Assembly: GCF_003594875.1 (NCBI RefSeq)
Contig: NZ_QZEY01000008.1
Span: 1-64,000, forward strand
Source: Bailinhaonella thermotolerans
Lineage (GTDB): Bacteria > Actinomycetota > Actinomycetes > Streptosporangiales > Streptosporangiaceae
DNA: 64,000 nucleotides
Reading direction: 5' to 3'
Below the pieces are notes generated by a model that saw only the letters and a list, made by a program, of their open reading frames with translations, was not told where the DNA came from and did no database searches. A program made the translations under genes and the position numbers. This document shows, piece by piece, positions 25,552 to 33,636 of the stretch. Position 1 is the stretch's first letter. Every line of letters begins with the position of its first letter.

Positions 25552-26154
25552 ATGGTGAGAATTCGGGGCGCGGCCGTGCTGGCCGCCGCCGGTGTGCTCG
25601 CGGCGGCATGCGGAGGCGCCGCCGGGGGCGGCTCGTCGATGGACGACGCGGCCACGCCCGCTCCCCCCGCGTCGAGCGCGCCCGCCGCCGGTTCCCCCGC
25701 GGCGCCGGGGACGGCGTCGCCGGGGACCGCGGCGGCGGTGCCCGAGAAGCTGCGGTTCACGGCCGCCACCCTGGACGGCGCGCCGTTCTCCGGGGAGTCG
25801 CTGGCGGGCAGGCCCGTGGTGTTCTGGTTCTGGGCGCCGTGGTGCCCCAAGTGCCGGTCGGAGGCGCCGGGGGTCAAGGCGGCCAGGGAGAAGTACGCCG
25901 CGCGCGGCGTGGAGTTCGTGGGGATCGCGAGCCTGGACAAGCTCCCGGCGATGAAGCGGTTCGCGAAGGACACGGGCACGGACGCGATCACGCAGCTCAA
26001 CGACGAGAAGGGCGCGGTCTGGACGCGGCTCGGCGTGAGCGAGCAGTCCACGTTCGTGTTCATGAGGCCCGACGGCTCGGCCACGAAGGAGTCCGGCCCG
26101 CTGGACCCCGAGGAGCTGACCGGGCACGTCGAGAAGCTGCTCGGCGATGGCTGA
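25552..26154 (+). CDS. TlpA-like thioredoxin-fold lipoprotein
   Basis: A 200-residue protein with ATG at 25552 (GGGAGTGG upstream). A lipobox with Cys20 (AAAC) follows the signal peptide, then an Ala/Pro/Ser linker of about 40 residues, and a thioredoxin fold with WAPWCPKC (Cys98, Cys101). It should act outside the membrane as a disulfide oxidant or reductant. It overlaps the next gene, a CcdA-like electron carrier, by eight bases; together they form a transmembrane thiol-redox pair. The CPKC active site is unusual in sequence but has the normal spacing. Confidence 0.88.
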   Translation: MVRIRGAAVLAAAGVLAAACGGAAGGGSSMDDAATPAPPASSAPAAGSPAAPGTASPGTAAAVPEKLRFTAATLDGAPFSGESLAGRPVVFWFWAPWCPKCRSEAPGVKAAREKYAARGVEFVGIASLDKLPAMKRFAKDTGTDAITQLNDEKGAVWTRLGVSEQSTFVFMRPDGSATKESGPLDPEELTGHVEKLLGDG

Positions 26155-27082
26155 CCTGCCGCTGGCCCTGGCGCTGGCCGCCGGGCTCGTCGCCGCGTTC
26201 AACCCGTGCGGCTTCGCCCTGCTCCCGGCGTACCTGACGGCCCTGATCGCCGACCCCGCCCCCGCGGAGGGCCCGGGCGGGAGCCGTACGGCGGAAGCGG
26301 GCGGGAGCCGTACGGCCGCTTCGGGGACGGGCGGGGCCGTGGGGCGCGCGGTGCGGCTCTCGGTGGCGATGACGGCCGGGTTCGTGACCGTGTTCGGGGC
26401 GTTCGGGCTGGTGGTGACGCCGCTGGCGGTGTCGGTCGGGGAGTACCTGCCCTGGGTGACGATCGCGATCGGGGTCGGGCTGACGGCGGTCGGCGGCTGG
26501 CTCGTGAGCGGGCGGGAACTGCTGTTCCGGACGCCGAAGATGAGCACGGGGCGGGTCACGATGTCGCCGCTCTCGCTGTACGGCTACGGCCTGTCGTACG
26601 CCGTGGCGTCGCTGTCGTGCACGGTCGGGCCGTTCCTGGCGGTGGTGTCGGCGTCCCTCACCAGCGGCGGGGTGCTGGGCGGGCTGGCGGTGTTCGTGGC
26701 GTACGCCGTGGGCATGGGGCTGGTGGTCGCGCTCCTGTCGGTCGCGGTGGCGCTGGCGCGGGCCTCGCTGGCGGCCCGGATGCGGCGGGCGCTGCCGTAC
26801 GTCTCGCGGGTGAGCGGCGGGCTGCTGCTGGCGGCGGGGGTGTACGTCGTCTACTACGGGTGGTACGAACTGCGGGTCTTCGCGGGGGCGGCGGCGGACG
26901 ACCCGGTCGTCGGGGCCGTCACGGCGGCGCAGGGGGCGGTGTCGCGGGCGGTGCAGGGAGCCGGCGCGGGGTGGATCGCCGGCGCCCTGCTCGCCCTCGT
27001 CGTGATCAGCGCCCTGCTCACGCGGCGGGTCCGCGCCGCCCGTCGGCGCGCGTCCGGGACTCCAGATCGGCCAGCCGCCTGA
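26147..27082 (+). CDS. CcdA/DsbD-type transmembrane electron carrier
   Basis: A 311-residue membrane protein with about seven spans. NPCGFALLPAYL in span 1 and SLSCTVGPFLAVV in span 4 carry the paired cysteines that pass electrons across the membrane. The first cytoplasmic loop (about residues 42-66) contains two GGSRTA repeats created by two GCCGTACGGC palindromes in the gene. It is coupled to the TlpA-like lipoprotein. Its last 65 bases overlap the convergent merR gene. Confidence 0.87.
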   Translation: MADLPLALALAAGLVAAFNPCGFALLPAYLTALIADPAPAEGPGGSRTAEAGGSRTAASGTGGAVGRAVRLSVAMTAGFVTVFGAFGLVVTPLAVSVGEYLPWVTIAIGVGLTAVGGWLVSGRELLFRTPKMSTGRVTMSPLSLYGYGLSYAVASLSCTVGPFLAVVSASLTSGGVLGGLAVFVAYAVGMGLVVALLSVAVALARASLAARMRRALPYVSRVSGGLLLAAGVYVVYYGWYELRVFAGAAADDPVVGAVTAAQGAVSRAVQGAGAGWIAGALLALVVISALLTRRVRAARRRASGTPDRPAA

Positions 27083-27368
27083 GGGCCTCGTCGCGCTCGC
27101 GTTCGAGCTCGGCGACGCGGCGTTCGAGTTCGAGGATGTGGCGGATGGCGATCAGGGTCATGCCCTCGTCCACGAGCCGCACGACGTAGCGGACGCGGTG
27201 GACCTCCTCCCGCGAGTAGCGCCGCTGGCCTCCGGCGGACCGCCGCGGCCGCACGACCTCGTGCTCGTCCAGGCGCCGCAGGAAGGACTGCTGGACCTGG
27301 AGCATCTCCGCGACCTGTCCCACGGAGTAGAGCGGGGCGCTCGCGTCGTCGAACGGCAGTCCGGCCAT
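27018..27368 (-). CDS. MerR-family regulator, HspR-like
   Basis: A 116-residue protein with a MerR HTH (about 13-80: LYSVGQVAEMLQVQQSFLRRLDEHEVVRP... RRYSREEVHRVRYVVRLVDEGMTLIAIRHILELE) and a short coiled coil (RRVAELERERDEALRRLADLE). GMTL-x-x-IRHILELE is typical of HspR-type heat-shock repressors. It follows hsp20 by 73 bases in the same orientation, suggesting an autoregulated hsp20-merR operon. It has GGGGGTGA ahead of the ATG. Its 3' end overlaps the convergent CcdA-like gene by 65 bases. Confidence 0.85.
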   Translation of the reverse strand: MAGLPFDDASAPLYSVGQVAEMLQVQQSFLRRLDEHEVVRPRRSAGGQRRYSREEVHRVRYVVRLVDEGMTLIAIRHILELERRVAELERERDEALRRLADLESRTRADGRRGPAA

Positions 27369-27441
27369 CGGTTCACCCCCGTGAATCGTCCCCCCAGGGG
27401 GATCACCGTGTGCTCGGGGAGCAGGCCGAGCCCCAGGTGAG

Positions 27442-27882
27442 TCAGTGGAGCGCCTTCACATCGACGTTCTTGATCTCGACCTTGCGCGGCTTGGCGGCGT
27501 CCTGCAGCGGGATGCGAACCACCAGCACGCCTGAGGCGTACCCGGCTTCGATCTTCTCGGTGTCGAGGTTCTCCGCCAGGTAGACGCGCCGCGTGAACGT
27601 TCCGAGCGGGCGCTCCCGCATGATGACACTGACGTTCTTGTCGAGGTTCTCGGTGCGCTGCGCGGTCACGGTGAGGACGCCGCGGTCCACGGTCACGTCC
27701 ACGCTGTCGGCGTCGGCGCCGGGGATGTCGAAGCGGAGGAGGACGTCGTCCTCGCGCCGGAAGGCGTCCATCGGCATGACGCTGCCGCGGGCCGCCTCGC
27801 CCCATCCGAACATCCGCTGCGAGAGGCGGTCCATCTGCCGGTCGAGCTCCTGCGCCAGCGGGTCGATCGAGGTCAGCAACAT
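27442..27882 (-). CDS. Hsp20/alpha-crystallin small heat-shock protein
   Basis: A 146-residue protein from the ATG at 27882, with GGAGGTG six bases upstream; an in-frame GTG nine bases earlier overlaps that ribosome binding site and is unlikely. The alpha-crystallin domain covers about 38-130 (MDAFRREDDVLLRFDIPGADADSVDVTVDRGVLTVTAQR ... GTFTRRVYLAENLD ... YASGVLVVRIPL). It is an ATP-independent holdase. The promoter upstream carries a palindrome overlapping the -35 box, the likely target of the co-transcribed MerR protein. Confidence 0.93.
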   Translation of the reverse strand: MLLTSIDPLAQELDRQMDRLSQRMFGWGEAARGSVMPMDAFRREDDVLLRFDIPGADADSVDVTVDRGVLTVTAQRTENLDKNVSVIMRERPLGTFTRRVYLAENLDTEKIEAGYASGVLVVRIPLQDAAKPRKVEIKNVDVKALH

Positions 27883-27925
27883 GGGGTTCACCTCCGATGG
27901 TGTCCGAGGTTGTGCCGTCGTTATC

Positions 27926-27963
27926 TATATAACTCCGCGCACAGAGAACTTCAAGTTGAAGTT
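27926..27963 (-). promoter_or_regulatory. hsp20 promoter with overlapping 17-bp palindrome
   Basis: Minus-strand TTGAAG (27954-27949), 17 bases, TATATA (27931-27926): a near-consensus promoter. The -35 box lies inside AACTTCAAGTTGAAGTT (27947-27963), a perfect palindrome of 8-base arms around one base. Binding would block the -35, as expected for heat-shock repression. Confidence 0.8.
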
Positions 27964-27975
27964 GGAGGTTTTCTC

Positions 27976-28755
27976 TTACTCCCCGGTGAAGTCCGGCTTC
28001 CTCTTCTCCAGGAAGGCGGTGATGCCCTCGCGCGCGTCGGCCGTGGCGGTGACCTGGGCCAGGCCCTCCAGCAGCCGCGCGATCTGCTCCTCGAAGGGCA
28101 GGTCGCGCGTGGCGAAGTACGCGTCGCGGCCCAGCCGCAGCCCGATCGGGCTCTTGGCGGCGACCGCCGCGGCGAGCTCCGCCACCCGCGCGTCCAGGTC
28201 CGCGCGCGGCACGGCCTCGGTGATCAGGCCGATCTCCTCGGCGCGCGCGGCGGTGATCGGCTCGCCGGTGTAGTAGAGCTTGAACGCCTGCTTGGCCGGC
28301 ACGGTCCGGTTGATGATCGCCATGATCATCATGGGCCAGAGCCCCACGTTCACCTCGGGCGTGCCCAGCTTCACGTCGTCGGCCGCGATCACCAGGTCGC
28401 AGGACGCCGCCAGCCCCAGCCCGCCCGCGAGCGCGTGCCCGGCGAGCCGCCCGATCACCGGCTTGCCGAGCGTCGTGAAGCCCGTGAAGAGCCGGTACGG
28501 CGCGCTCGCCGTCACGTCCCCCGACGCCCCCTCGGCGACGCGGTCCATCCCGCCCAGGTCGCCGCCGGAGCAGAACACCCGGTCCCCCGCCCCGGTCAGC
28601 ACGACGACCCGCACGCCGCGGTCCGCCCGGATCCGCTCGAACGCGTCGAGCAGCTCGGCGGTCATCTCCGCGGACAGCGCGTTCCGCCGCTCCGGCCGGT
28701 CCAGCGTCACCGTCGCCACGCGATCGGCCACCTCATACCGGATCTCCCGATACAC
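27976..28755 (-). CDS. Enoyl-CoA hydratase/isomerase (crotonase) family protein
   Basis: A 259-residue protein; GTG at 28755 follows GGAGGG, and an open frame upstream only runs through a repeat array. It has DRPERRNALSAEM near the N-terminus, VFCSGGDLGGMD (oxyanion hole), AGHALAGGLGLAASCDLVIAADD, and ends AREGITAFLEKRKPDFTGE. The FFG-type catalytic Glu position reads GTPEVNVGLWP, which is the usual context of the crotonase Glu. The typical reaction is hydration of enoyl-CoA in beta-oxidation; it lies next to a thiolase on the same strand. Confidence 0.88.
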   Translation of the reverse strand: MYREIRYEVADRVATVTLDRPERRNALSAEMTAELLDAFERIRADRGVRVVVLTGAGDRVFCSGGDLGGMDRVAEGASGDVTASAPYRLFTGFTTLGKPVIGRLAGHALAGGLGLAASCDLVIAADDVKLGTPEVNVGLWPMMIMAIINRTVPAKQAFKLYYTGEPITAARAEEIGLITEAVPRADLDARVAELAAAVAAKSPIGLRLGRDAYFATRDLPFEEQIARLLEGLAQVTATADAREGITAFLEKRKPDFTGE

Positions 28756-28790
28756 CAGCCCTCCAGAACGAGACTCCGCGTACGGCGGAA

Positions 28791-28910
28791 CGACGAGCGA
28801 CGGACGACGACCGACCCGACGACCGACGACCGACGGACGACGGACGACGGACGACGGACGACGGACGACGGACGACGGACGACGACGAGCGACCGACGAC
28901 CGACGAAGAC
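28791..28910. repeat. GGACGAC heptamer tandem array
   Basis: About 120 bases of CGACGGA/CGACCGA heptamers, including a perfect run of about eight CGGACGA units (28834-28890). It sits between the crotonase start and the thiolase end. On the minus strand it is open and in frame with the crotonase gene (Ser-Val-Val-Arg-Arg-Pro repeats), but the ribosome binding site is inside, so it is treated as non-coding. Confidence 0.85.
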
Positions 28911-28912
28911 GG

Positions 28913-28973
28913 CTCGCGCCGATCACGCGGCGATGGGCACGGGCCGTGCCCGGAACCGCGTGATCGGCGCGAG
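28913..28973 (-). terminator. Nested inverted repeat behind the thiolase gene
   Basis: Perfect 18-base arms (28913-28930 and 28956-28973) enclose a second hairpin (GGGCACGG/CCGTGCCC, 28935-28951). It begins 15 bases behind the thiolase stop codon. A strong factor-free or assisted terminator is likely; it could also extrude as a cruciform. Confidence 0.7.
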
Positions 28974-28987
28974 GGGACGGGCCCGGG

Positions 28988-30133
28988 TCAGAGGCGCTCG
29001 ATGATGGTGGCGTTGGACTGGCCGCCGCCCTCGCACATGGTCTGCAGGCCGTAGCGGCCGCCGCTGCGCTCCAGCTCGTGCAGGAGCTTGGTCATGAGGA
29101 TCGCGCCGGTCGCGCCCAGGGGGTGGCCGAGGGCGATCGCGCCGCCGTTCGGGTTGGTCTTCTCCAGGGAGGCGCCGGTCTCGCGCGCCCACGCCATCGG
29201 GACCGGGGCGAACGCCTCGTTGCACTCGAAGACGTCGATGTCGTCGATCTTGAGGTTGCCCCGGGAGAGGGCCTTCTCGGTGGCCGGGATCGGGCCGGTC
29301 AGCATGTAGACCGGGTCGGAGCCGACGACCGACAGGGTGTGGACGCGGGCGCGCGGGGTGAGGCCGTGCGCCTTGACGGCCGCCTCGGACGCGATGAGCA
29401 CCGCGGCGGAGCCGTTGGAGATCTGCGAGGAGTTGCCGGCGTGGATCACGCCGCCCTCGCGCAGGGTCTTGAGCCCGGCGAGCGTCTCGACGCTGGTGCC
29501 CGGCCGCACGCCCTCGTCCTTGGCGACGCCGTTGAGGGGGGCGATCTCGCGCTCGAAGCGGCCCTCCTCGATCGCGCGCTCGGCGCGGGCGTGGCTCTCG
29601 GCGGAGTAGGCGTCCAGCTCCTCGCGGCTGAAGCCCCACTTCTCGGCCATCAGCTCCGCGCCGCGGAACTGCGAGATCTCCTGCTTGCCGTAGCGCTCGC
29701 CCCAGCCCTCGCCGTACGGGAAGGGCATGCCCTTCTCCAGGGCCATCATGACCGAGGAGCCCATGGGCACGACGCTCATCGACTCGACGCCGGCGGCGAC
29801 GACGAGGTCCTGGGTGCCGGACATGACGCCCTGCGCGGCGAAGTGGATCGCCTGCTGGGACGAGCCGCACTGGCGGTCGATGGTGACGCCGGGCACGTTC
29901 TCGGGGAGCCCGGCCGACAGCCAGGCGGTGCGCGCGATGTCGAGCGACTGCGGGCCGACCTGCATGACGCAGCCCATGATCACGTCTTCCACCGCGGCGG
30001 GGTCGACGCCGGTGCGCTCGATGAGCGCCTTGAGTGTGTGAGCGGCCAGATCGGCGGGGTGCACCGTGGACAGGCCACCCTTCTTGTTCCCGACCGGGGT
30101 ACGGACCGCCCCGACGATGTACGCCTCTGCCAC
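28988..30133 (-). CDS. Acetyl-CoA acetyltransferase (thiolase)
   Basis: A 381-residue protein with GTG at 30133 behind GGAGG. The acyl-accepting Cys lies in DRQCGSSQQAIHFAAQ. NEAFAPVPMAW, GGAIALGHPLGATGA (His) and the C-terminal CEGGGQSNATIIE (second Cys) complete the thiolase active site. It should catalyse thiolytic cleavage of 3-ketoacyl-CoA, or the reverse Claisen reaction. It has its own promoter with two palindromes, directly behind the membrane-protein gene. Confidence 0.93.
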   Translation of the reverse strand: MAEAYIVGAVRTPVGNKKGGLSTVHPADLAAHTLKALIERTGVDPAAVEDVIMGCVMQVGPQSLDIARTAWLSAGLPENVPGVTIDRQCGSSQQAIHFAAQGVMSGTQDLVVAAGVESMSVVPMGSSVMMALEKGMPFPYGEGWGERYGKQEISQFRGAELMAEKWGFSREELDAYSAESHARAERAIEEGRFEREIAPLNGVAKDEGVRPGTSVETLAGLKTLREGGVIHAGNSSQISNGSAAVLIASEAAVKAHGLTPRARVHTLSVVGSDPVYMLTGPIPATEKALSRGNLKIDDIDVFECNEAFAPVPMAWARETGASLEKTNPNGGAIALGHPLGATGAILMTKLLHELERSGGRYGLQTMCEGGGQSNATIIERL

Positions 30134-30171
30134 AACGCCTCCAGCTCTCGCAGGTTCCGCCCCTGACTCTA

Positions 30172-30223
30172 ACCGAACAACATTCGGTGTGCCGACCCTA
30201 ACCGAGCATTGTTCGGTTGTCAG
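30172..30223 (-). promoter_or_regulatory. Thiolase promoter with twin TetR-like operators
   Basis: Minus-strand CTGACA (30223-30218), 17 bases, TAGGGT (30200-30195). The 17-base spacer is itself the palindrome ACCGAACAATGCTCGGT (30217-30201). A second copy, ACCGAATGTTGTTCGGT in minus orientation (30188-30172), lies just past the likely transcription start. Such 6-base-arm palindromes are typical TetR-family operators; no TetR gene is in this window. Confidence 0.75.
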
Positions 30224-30225
30224 TG

Positions 30226-30717
30226 TCAGGTTACACAACCCGGTTTCGCCGGGGTTGTGACACTCCTCTCTTCCTCCCTCTCCCGCCGCGCCCGCAGGCG
30301 GTGCCGTACGGCCTGCGCGATCGCGACCAGGAGCAGCGCGAGGAACACCCAGACCGCCGGGTTGACCCAGCCGGGGACCAGGTCCACGCGCACGCCGTCG
30401 TTCACGCAGACGGGCTTGCCGAGGGGCCACAGGCTCGCGGGCGCGTGGGAGTAGGTGTGCAGCTCCATCTCCTCGCGCGTGAGGTACATGCACAGCTCCT
30501 CGGGCTCCTGGCTGTAGAGGAGACCGCCGGCGGCCAGGCCGTACCCGTAGGACATGATCGCCGCGTAGAGGGCCGCGAACGCGGTCCCCGCCCAGGCGGC
30601 GGCTGGGGTGGGGCGCCGCCCGCGCGCGAGGGCGATCCCGGTCCGCACGGCCATGACGATCAGTGCGATGCCCCACAAAGGTATCGAGAGCATGAGCAAA
30701 ACCAGCAAAAGCCCCAT
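30226..30717 (-). CDS. Small integral membrane protein, unknown function
   Basis: A 163-residue protein; ATG at 30717 (an in-frame ATG at 30753 would add 12 residues). It has hydrophobic spans at about 1-25, 36-62 and 118-142. Between the second and third lies an extracytoplasmic loop with two Cys (ELCMYL, KPVCVND) that could form a disulfide, plus LYSQEPEELCMYLTREEME. The C-terminus is basic (RHRLRARREREEE). I do not recognise the family. It is divergent from a LuxR-STAND gene, 42 bases apart, so they may share regulation. Confidence 0.65.
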   Translation of the reverse strand: MGLLLVLLMLSIPLWGIALIVMAVRTGIALARGRRPTPAAAWAGTAFAALYAAIMSYGYGLAAGGLLYSQEPEELCMYLTREEMELHTYSHAPASLWPLGKPVCVNDGVRVDLVPGWVNPAVWVFLALLLVAIAQAVRHRLRARREREEERSVTTPAKPGCVT

Positions 30718-30759
30718 AGTGCTCGCACAGTACCTGGTGGGGGGCGGGATCATTGGAGG

Positions 30760-33636
30760 ATGCGCAGCGGGCCGCGGGGGCGGCGGAACGAGCGGGCCGC
30801 CGGGGCGGAGCGGGTCGGGAAGCTGATCGAGGACCTGCGGGCCGGGCGGGGCGGCGCGCTCGTCGTGCGCGGCGAGCCGGGTATCGGCAAGACCACCCTG
30901 CTCGACGACGCCGTACGGCGGGCCGCCGCCGTACGGCGTGACGCGGGGCCCGGCGGGGACGTGCGGGTGCTGCGGGCGGCCGGGGTGGAGGCCGAGGCCG
31001 GGCTGCCGTTCGCGGCGCTGCAGATGCTGCTGCGGCCCGCCCTGGGGCGGCTGGACGCGCTGCCGGACACGCAGGCGGCGGCGCTGCGCGGGGCGCTCGG
31101 GCTGGCGGCGGGCGCCGGGGCGGACCGGTTCCTGGTCGGGGTGGCCGTGGTGGGCCTGCTGTCGGAGCTGGCGGCCGAACGGCCGGTGCTGTGCCTCGTG
31201 GACGACGCGCACTGGCTGGACCCGGCCTCGGCCGAGGCGCTGCTGTTCGCGGCGCGGCGGCTGACGGCCGAGGCGGTGGCGGTCGTGTTCGCGACGCGGG
31301 ACGGGTTCGAGGCCCCCGGGCTGCCGGAGCTGGAGCTGACCGGGCTGGACCCGGAGGCCGCGGCGGCGCTGCTGGCCGAGCACGCGCCGGACCTGTCGCC
31401 CGCCGTGCGGGATCGGGTCATCGCGGAGGCCGCGGGGAACCCCCTGGCGCTGCTGGAGCTGCCGGCCGGGCTCGACGCCGCGCAGCGGGCCGGGATCGCG
31501 GCCACGCCCGCCGCGCTGCCGGTGACCGGGCGGGTGCTGGCGGCGTTCGGGGCGCAGATCGGGCGGCTGCCGGCCGGGGCGCGCACGGCGCTGCTGGTCG
31601 CTGCGGCGGAGGGCACCGGGGACCTGGGGACCGTCCTGCGGGCGGCGCGGGCGCTCGGGGCGTCGGCGGCCGACCTGGAGGCCGCCGAACGCGCGGACCT
31701 GGTGCGGACCACGGGGGTGTCGGTGGCGTTCCGGCACCCGCTGGTGCGGTCCGCCGCGTACCAGGACGCGCCGCTGACCGCCCGGATCGCGGCGCACGAG
31801 GCGCTGGCGGGCGTGCTGGACGGGGACCGGCGGGCGCTGCACCTGGCCGCCGCCGCGACCGGGCCGGACGAGGCGATCGCGGCCGAGCTGGAGCGCGCCG
31901 CCGCGAGCGCCGGGGCGCGCGGCGCGCTGGCGTCGGCCGTGCCGATCTACGAGCGGGCCGCCGGGCTCAGCCCGGACCCGGGCGAGCGGGCGCGGCGGCT
32001 CACCGTGGCCGCCCAGTCGGCGATCACCTCCGGGCTCACCGAGCAGGCGGGCGCCCTGGCCGAGCGCGCGGCCCGGCTCACCGCCGACCCCGCGCTGCGG
32101 GCCGGGCTCGCGATGGTGCGCGCGACGGTCGAGTTCGAGCGCGGGAGCCCGCGCGGGGCGGCGCGGCACCTGCTGGAGAACGCCGAGCCCATCGCCGGGG
32201 AGGATCCCGGGCTGGCGCTCGTCCTGCTCGTGCTGGCCGCGGGCGACGCGTGGGCGTCCGGGGAGGAGGCGACCCTGCGGGCGGTCGCGTCCCTGGCCGC
32301 CGCGCTGCGGCCCGGCGGCACGGCGGCGACCGGGGCGGTGCCCGGCGGTCTCGTGGCCGGCGATCCGCGGGTCACCGCCTCGGTGTCCGGGCACGGGTCC
32401 CCCGCGACCGGGCCGGACCGGATCGCGGCGTCCGTCGTCGCGCTCGCCGGCCTCGCCGCCGGGGACTTCGCCGGGGCCCTGCCCGTGCTGCAGGAGCTGG
32501 TCACCGCGTCCCGTACGGCGCCCGCCCCCGGGCTCATCGCGCGCATCCACGTCTGCGGGATCGCCCTCGCGCTGGGCGACGACGAGGCGGCGCTGGAGCT
32601 GGCGGCGCACGACATCGGGCGCAGCAGGCGGCGCGGGACGACCGGGGCGCTGCCGACCATGCTCCTGGCGCAGGCCTGGGCGCAGCTCGGGGCCGGGCTG
32701 CACCCGGACGCGGAGGCGTCGGTGGACGAGGCGCTGCTCTTCGTGCGCGACACCGGGCAGAACCACCGCTTCGCCCGCCTCGGCGCGGTCACCGCCCGGC
32801 TCGCCGCGATCGAGGGCGACCAGGCCCGGTGCCTGGAGTCGGCCCGGCGGACCGGCGCGTGCCCGGGGAACGCGGGCGGCGGGATCGCCGAGACCGTGGC
32901 GGCGGGCGAGTGCGCGGTGGGCCTGCTCGACCTGGGCCTGGGGCGGTACGCCGAGGCGGTGCGGCGGCTGTCCGCGGTGGCGCGCGGCCCGGTGCGGTAC
33001 ACCGCCGCCGCGCTCAACGCCGTCCCGGACCTGGTGGAGGCGGCGGCGCGGGCCGGGTCGCCCGAGGCGGGGCGGGAGGCGTTCGCCCGGTACGCCGCGT
33101 GGGCCCGGGCGAGCGTTCACCCGTGGGTGAAGGCGGTGGCGCTGCGGTGCGAGGCACTGCTCGCCGGGGAGGACGCCGGCGCCGGGGAGCTGTTCGCGGA
33201 CGCCGTACGGCTGCACGCGGAGGGCGGGCGGCCCTTCGAGCGGGCGCGCACGGAACTGGCCTACGGCGAGTGGCTGCGGCGGGCCCGGCGCCGGTCGGAC
33301 GCGCGAGGGCCCCTGCGGTCGGCCCTGGAGATCTTCGGGCGCCTGAACGCGGCCCCCTGGGCCGAACGCGCGCGGACCGAGCTGCGCGCCACCGGGGAGA
33401 CCGCGCCCGCGCACCGGCCGGGCGAGGACGTCCTGGACCGCCTGACCCCGCAGGAGCTCCAGGTCGTACGGCTGGCCGCCGGGGGCGCGAGCAACCGCGA
33501 CATCGCGGCCCGCCTCTTCCTCAGCCACCGCACGGTGGAATACCACCTCTACAAGGCCTATCCCAAGCTGGGCGTGACCTCCCGCACGGAGCTGTCCCGC
33601 CTCCCCGCCCTCGCGCGGGCGGCGGACCCGGCCTGA
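30760..33636 (+). CDS. LuxR-family STAND ATPase regulator (MalT-like layout)
   Basis: A 958-residue protein starting MRSGPRGRRNERAA, the usual start of this large actinomycete family; GGAGG lies unusually close to the ATG. Walker A is GEPGIGKT (38-45) and Walker B LCLVDDAHWLD (144-154). Helical repeats follow, and a C-terminal LuxR HTH (LTPQELQVVRLAAGGASNRDIAARLFLSHRTVEYHL). After Walker A, two closely spaced GCCGTACGG palindromes (about 30911 and 30928) encode the VRRAAAVRR stretch. It belongs to a different subfamily from the two paralogues at 16-21 kb. Confidence 0.88.
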   Translation: MRSGPRGRRNERAAGAERVGKLIEDLRAGRGGALVVRGEPGIGKTTLLDDAVRRAAAVRRDAGPGGDVRVLRAAGVEAEAGLPFAALQMLLRPALGRLDALPDTQAAALRGALGLAAGAGADRFLVGVAVVGLLSELAAERPVLCLVDDAHWLDPASAEALLFAARRLTAEAVAVVFATRDGFEAPGLPELELTGLDPEAAAALLAEHAPDLSPAVRDRVIAEAAGNPLALLELPAGLDAAQRAGIAATPAALPVTGRVLAAFGAQIGRLPAGARTALLVAAAEGTGDLGTVLRAARALGASAADLEAAERADLVRTTGVSVAFRHPLVRSAAYQDAPLTARIAAHEALAGVLDGDRRALHLAAAATGPDEAIAAELERAAASAGARGALASAVPIYERAAGLSPDPGERARRLTVAAQSAITSGLTEQAGALAERAARLTADPALRAGLAMVRATVEFERGSPRGAARHLLENAEPIAGEDPGLALVLLVLAAGDAWASGEEATLRAVASLAAALRPGGTAATGAVPGGLVAGDPRVTASVSGHGSPATGPDRIAASVVALAGLAAGDFAGALPVLQELVTASRTAPAPGLIARIHVCGIALALGDDEAALELAAHDIGRSRRRGTTGALPTMLLAQAWAQLGAGLHPDAEASVDEALLFVRDTGQNHRFARLGAVTARLAAIEGDQARCLESARRTGACPGNAGGGIAETVAAGECAVGLLDLGLGRYAEAVRRLSAVARGPVRYTAAALNAVPDLVEAAARAGSPEAGREAFARYAAWARASVHPWVKAVALRCEALLAGEDAGAGELFADAVRLHAEGGRPFERARTELAYGEWLRRARRRSDARGPLRSALEIFGRLNAAPWAERARTELRATGETAPAHRPGEDVLDRLTPQELQVVRLAAGGASNRDIAARLFLSHRTVEYHLYKAYPKLGVTSRTELSRLPALARAADPA

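Noticed and set aside
28791-28910. Possible CRISPR array
   Set aside because: The repeats are contiguous heptamers without spacers, and no cas gene is near. The same applies to the other arrays.
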